A stretch of 51,646 nt of DNA from Bacillota bacterium (GTDB lineage: Bacteria > Bacillota > Clostridia > Oscillospirales > Acutalibacteraceae), in the NCBI GenBank assembly GCA_021769885.1, contig JAETSA010000012.1:1-51646 (forward strand), written 5' to 3'. Each line of letters opens with the position of its first letter. Within the stretch, counting starts at the first letter, position 1. A program made the translations under genes and the position numbers. Of the stretch, positions 48,987-51,646 are shown in pieces. The notes under the pieces were generated by a model. It had not been told where the DNA came from. It did no database searches and was given only the letters and a program-made list of their open reading frames with translations.

Positions 48987-50858
48987 TTAAAACGGGAAAT
49001 CAAAATCATCCTCACAGATTTTCTGCGTATCGGGGTCAACTGTTATCTTGATATAATTCGCTTTTTGCCCGAATACTTTTGTTTGATGCGTGAATCGCCC
49101 TTGTGAATTTCGAATCAGACAGCCTTTTGCATCGAGTTTTTTGAGCGTAGCAGTCATATCGAATCCGCCCTTATCCAACTGCTCCTGCAATACACCTCGG
49201 TTGATAATGACTACGCCGTTTTCGATTTTGCCCCAAATTTCACCGCGGTTATTCTCATCATTACGGAAACGATTTAGATTGCGCGACACAAGGTCGATAA
49301 TGAAATCATATGCCCGTTCGGTGATGTCCACCTCTTTTTCGCTGACGAGGAATTTGCCGATGGAATCTGTCGGAATCGGCTCTTCCGTTATAAAAATGAC
49401 CTCCCGTGCAATTTCGTCCGCCAAAAGCATCACAGCTAAGGACATTGCCTGTTTTTCGGTCACATTGTATTGGTAAAGCAAGGTTTTGAAAATCTCGCTG
49501 TATCGCTTTCTGAGTGCCCGTATATCGGATTTTTGGATGTACCGAATAAACTCTGCGCCTGCTGTACCGTAGTGCTCTGTGACGAACGAGACGACCGCAT
49601 TGCCGTCCGATACGACCTTATCATCAACATACGCCTCAATGACACGGTTTTTCACACCGCCGCCCGAATTGGTTTTTGTGATTGGTTCCTCGCCCGTGAA
49701 CAGAAAGGCATTGTTCCACGTCTTGAGCCGTTCTGCCGTGGAGCGTGAAGTATTTCGACCACGGTCAACGCCCTCGCAGAGGAACATCACAATATCGTCG
49801 TAATTCGAGCCCCATCGGCGTTTAATGATTTGCAGTTCGTCACCTGCAAACGGCAGAGAATTGAGAAACGACGCAATCAAAGCCATATTGTTGGCGGTCA
49901 TATCCATTGTGCGCACAAGCTTGCCCAGGCGCGGATTGCCCCATATAGACATTGCAACCATCAGTCCGACGGTTTTGCCCGTCCCCGTACCGCCCCAAAG
50001 GTGAAAAATGAACGGCAGTGCCTGTATTTTTTCAAGCAAAGGCGAAGCGAACGAAGCTGCCATTTGCAAACGTAGATAGATACTGTCTGCCCGAAGCCTG
50101 GTGCAGTAATCCACCCATTCGTCGAAATCGCCTTTCTGCGTGATAGCGTCATACAGCCCGTTAAAAGACTGGTCGCCGTCGTACTGTATGGTTTCATCAT
50201 ACGGCATAAAGGTTTTCGGCGTAATCCAGCCCATACGGTTGACGGAGTCGCGGCGCGGAATGTCCTGCGGGTTCAAGGTGACTACATCCGATATGTATTC
50301 CACTAGTGCGCCCGCGTTTTTCGAGGTGACCTCTACTCCGCGGTTCGCAAGGCTTTTCACAATAGAACTCTTATCGGCGCACACCGCGCGGTCAACCGTG
50401 ACATACTGCCAACGGCGGTCTTTGAAAAACGCAAGCTTCAGCTTTTCGGTTTCCGTGTCGAGGTTATACAGCCGCTCCACGGGCACAATTGGGTGCGTGC
50501 AGGCTGTGCCTACGCCTTCTTTCCGAACCCCTTTATCGTCTGCCTCCCAAGCACCGCAACGCAGTGCTGTAATCGGACAATCCGTGAAATTGGTATTGTT
50601 GTATATGCCGTCTTTGGTGTCATTGATATACTTTGCCTGCCAATACCGCAGCATATTCTCAAAGTCTTTCGGATGTATTTTCAGTTCCTTTGCTCTTTGC
50701 CGCAGGTGTGCAATATATTTTGTTTTTTCGATTTGACTTTCAAAATCGAATATACGGATATATACCTCGTCAAAGAAAATGGACTTCTCATCCAATGCCG
50801 CAATCATTTCATCGTCGGGCAGCAGTTGTAAATCCTCTTCAGTTAAAAACGCACTCAT
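48987..50858 (-). CDS. DUF927 replication ATPase
   Basis: A 623-residue protein with the DUF927 domain, found in phage and plasmid replication proteins. The P-loop is GGTGTGKT at 289-296, followed by a Walker B-like PFAGDEL (about 335) and later RNTSRSTAERLKTWNN and LFTGEEP segments of the helicase core. The N-terminal 200 residues carry no clear primase motif. The C-terminal part looks like a winged helix. It probably unwinds phage DNA at the neighbouring iteron region. The start overlaps the gene before by 4 bp. Confidence 0.85.
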   Translation of the reverse strand: MSAFLTEEDLQLLPDDEMIAALDEKSIFFDEVYIRIFDFESQIEKTKYIAHLRQRAKELKIHPKDFENMLRYWQAKYINDTKDGIYNNTNFTDCPITALRCGAWEADDKGVRKEGVGTACTHPIVPVERLYNLDTETEKLKLAFFKDRRWQYVTVDRAVCADKSSIVKSLANRGVEVTSKNAGALVEYISDVVTLNPQDIPRRDSVNRMGWITPKTFMPYDETIQYDGDQSFNGLYDAITQKGDFDEWVDYCTRLRADSIYLRLQMAASFASPLLEKIQALPFIFHLWGGTGTGKTVGLMVAMSIWGNPRLGKLVRTMDMTANNMALIASFLNSLPFAGDELQIIKRRWGSNYDDIVMFLCEGVDRGRNTSRSTAERLKTWNNAFLFTGEEPITKTNSGGGVKNRVIEAYVDDKVVSDGNAVVSFVTEHYGTAGAEFIRYIQKSDIRALRKRYSEIFKTLLYQYNVTEKQAMSLAVMLLADEIAREVIFITEEPIPTDSIGKFLVSEKEVDITERAYDFIIDLVSRNLNRFRNDENNRGEIWGKIENGVVIINRGVLQEQLDKGGFDMTATLKKLDAKGCLIRNSQGRFTHQTKVFGQKANYIKITVDPDTQKICEDDFDFPF

Positions 50859-51100
50859 TTTTTCTCCTTCGAATTGCCCGATTCAATCCACGCTTTGCGG
50901 ATTTGGTCGATTCGGTCGGTTTCCCTATCAAGAATATCGACGGAAACTTCCAAAGGCGCACTGTACTGCATTGCCCACGGGCTTAAATTGTCGGGATTTT
51001 CATCAAACAAATTCTCAAGCGTGATTTTAATCAGAGTTTTTGCGGTTTCGAGTTCTGTAAGGACAAATTTCAAATCTGTATAATCGAGTTTTTCAGACAT
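50855..51100 (-). CDS. Hypothetical phage protein
   Basis: An 81-residue, helical, acidic protein (MSEKLDYTDLKFVLTELETAKTLI...) with no motif I recognise. GGAGGTA lies upstream of ATG. It overlaps the DUF927 gene by 4 bp, so it is part of the replication block. Confidence 0.65.
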   Translation of the reverse strand: MSEKLDYTDLKFVLTELETAKTLIKITLENLFDENPDNLSPWAMQYSAPLEVSVDILDRETDRIDQIRKAWIESGNSKEKK

Positions 51101-51114
51101 AAAATACCTCCAAT

Positions 51115-51646
51115 TTAAAGTTCTTCGGCACAGTGCTTCAAAAGTTCCTGCATAACGGGAAGCACAGACGGATAATAGCGGAAAGACTGCACCTCTTTGT
51201 TACAGTGCTTTGCCTTGTCATTGAACCAAGAGCCGTACTGCTCCGTTTTCAGATTGTGGCGATTCGCGAGTGTACCGATTTTGTTTGCGGACACACCAAG
51301 CATTGCGCCGAGTTCAGAAGCAGAGTAGGTCTTATCGGGCAACTGCGGCAGGGGCAACAGATATTCTCCTGTCAATTCCTTTGTGGCGTGGGCGTTCAGG
51401 ACCTGCTTATATGTACCGTCGTACTGATTCGCAAGGCGTGTTAAGATTTGCGCCTTACGGATTTTAGCATTTTCTGCGCGGGTACGCATCATCATTTGCT
51501 GATACTCGGTCATACTCACAAGCTTCGCATCACCTTTGCGCAGGGATTTCAACAGTTTACGCACCCACGCGCGAAATTCTTTTGCTTTTTCCGTTTTGGA
51601 GAGCATCGTGATTTCATAGATGCCGTCTTCGGTGAAAATGCGGGTG
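51115..51646 (-). CDS. Phage antirepressor (BRO-N type), 5' part missing
   Basis: The frame is open to the right edge. The visible sequence reads TRIFTEDGIYEITMLSKTEKAKEFRAWVRKLLKSLR, the end of a BRO-N/Ant domain, and continues with a coiled linker and a C-terminal DNA-binding-like domain (SASELGAMLGVSANKIGTLANRH...). Such antirepressors act in the lysis-lysogeny switch. At least 176 residues are present; the start lies beyond the window. It is followed by a small gene and the DUF927 ATPase. Confidence 0.88.
   Translation of the reverse strand, partial: TRIFTEDGIYEITMLSKTEKAKEFRAWVRKLLKSLRKGDAKLVSMTEYQQMMMRTRAENAKIRKAQILTRLANQYDGTYKQVLNAHATKELTGEYLLPLPQLPDKTYSASELGAMLGVSANKIGTLANRHNLKTEQYGSWFNDKAKHCNKEVQSFRYYPSVLPVMQELLKHCAEEL

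Larger units (their letters stand above)
41034..51646. mobile_element. Integrated phage-like element (partial in window)
   Basis: The region from the tRNA-Lys fragment to the window edge holds only phage-type genes on the minus strand: antirepressor, DUF927 ATPase, methyltransferase, YopX, Lar-like, ArpU-like, terS, terL, portal and a short minor capsid gene. Integrase, tail and lysis genes are not in the window. The late genes end abruptly at the att site, which suggests a deletion or a reduced satellite. Confidence 0.88.

Noticed and set aside
41178-51646. The element as an integrative conjugative element
   Set aside because: Terminase, portal and minor capsid genes with ATGA overlaps are phage type, and no relaxase or type IV secretion gene is present in the window.

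Overview
The window looks like a chromosome segment of a gut-type low-GC-phylum clostridium, probably close to Oscillospiraceae/Ruminococcaceae. The evidence is Firmicutes-style control (a T-box before pheST, a glmS ribozyme, an L10 leader, sigma-A promoters with extended -10 boxes), an A/V-type ATPase operon with an extended K subunit, azlCD, and many intergenic hairpin repeats. No taxonomy search was possible, so this is an inference.

Layout. 1-283 holds hairpin repeats and a promoter. 287-1745 encodes three small membrane proteins. 1774-5537 is a Phe T-box followed by pheS and pheT. 5571-6043 is a terminator and repeats. 6049-7821 (minus) is a DMT exporter and a membrane protein. 7912-10058 is a glmS ribozyme and glmS. 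10069-10860 is a dense repeat cluster. 10909-15333 (minus) is carAB. 15414-16563 (minus) is a cation/Ca2+ exchanger. 16730-17938 (minus) is a lipoprotein phosphatase. 17975-18253 is a compact locus with a 24-residue hydrophobic peptide and a convergent antisense RNA, which resembles a type I toxin-antitoxin. 18305-22115 is rpmG-secE-nusG-rplK-rplA and rplJ-rplL with leaders. 22218-26553 holds a PH-like membrane protein, putP and a condensation-fold acyltransferase. 26575-27095 is repeats. 27186-29007 (minus) is a GH13 alpha-glucosidase. 29102-37826 is a nine-gene V-type ATPase operon (H-C-I-K-F-E-A-B-D). 37850-38350 is repeats. 38403-39520 (minus) is azlCD. 39620-40828 is an Old Yellow Enzyme family protein.

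From 41034 to the right edge lies an integrated phage-like element whose left end is the 3' part of a tRNA-Lys(UUU) gene. Reading leftwards on the minus strand it carries an antirepressor (cut by the window edge), a DUF927 replication ATPase, an iteron-rich AT-rich candidate origin, a methyltransferase broken by an 11-bp tandem duplication, YopX, a Lar-like protein, small zinc-ribbon proteins, an ArpU-like regulator, a 1.2-kb mostly noncoding segment, terS, terL, portal, and a minor capsid gene that stops about 95 bp before the tRNA fragment. No integrase, tail or lysis genes are visible, so the element is probably defective or a reduced satellite.

The most unusual material is noncoding: (1) a family of two-hairpin modules bounded by GTAGGG...CCCTAC whose arms change while pairing is kept, and whose loops have taken up other hairpin repeats; (2) the type I TA-like locus; (3) the phage segment with a plus-strand RNA candidate and a small membrane protein inside a 13-bp inverted repeat.
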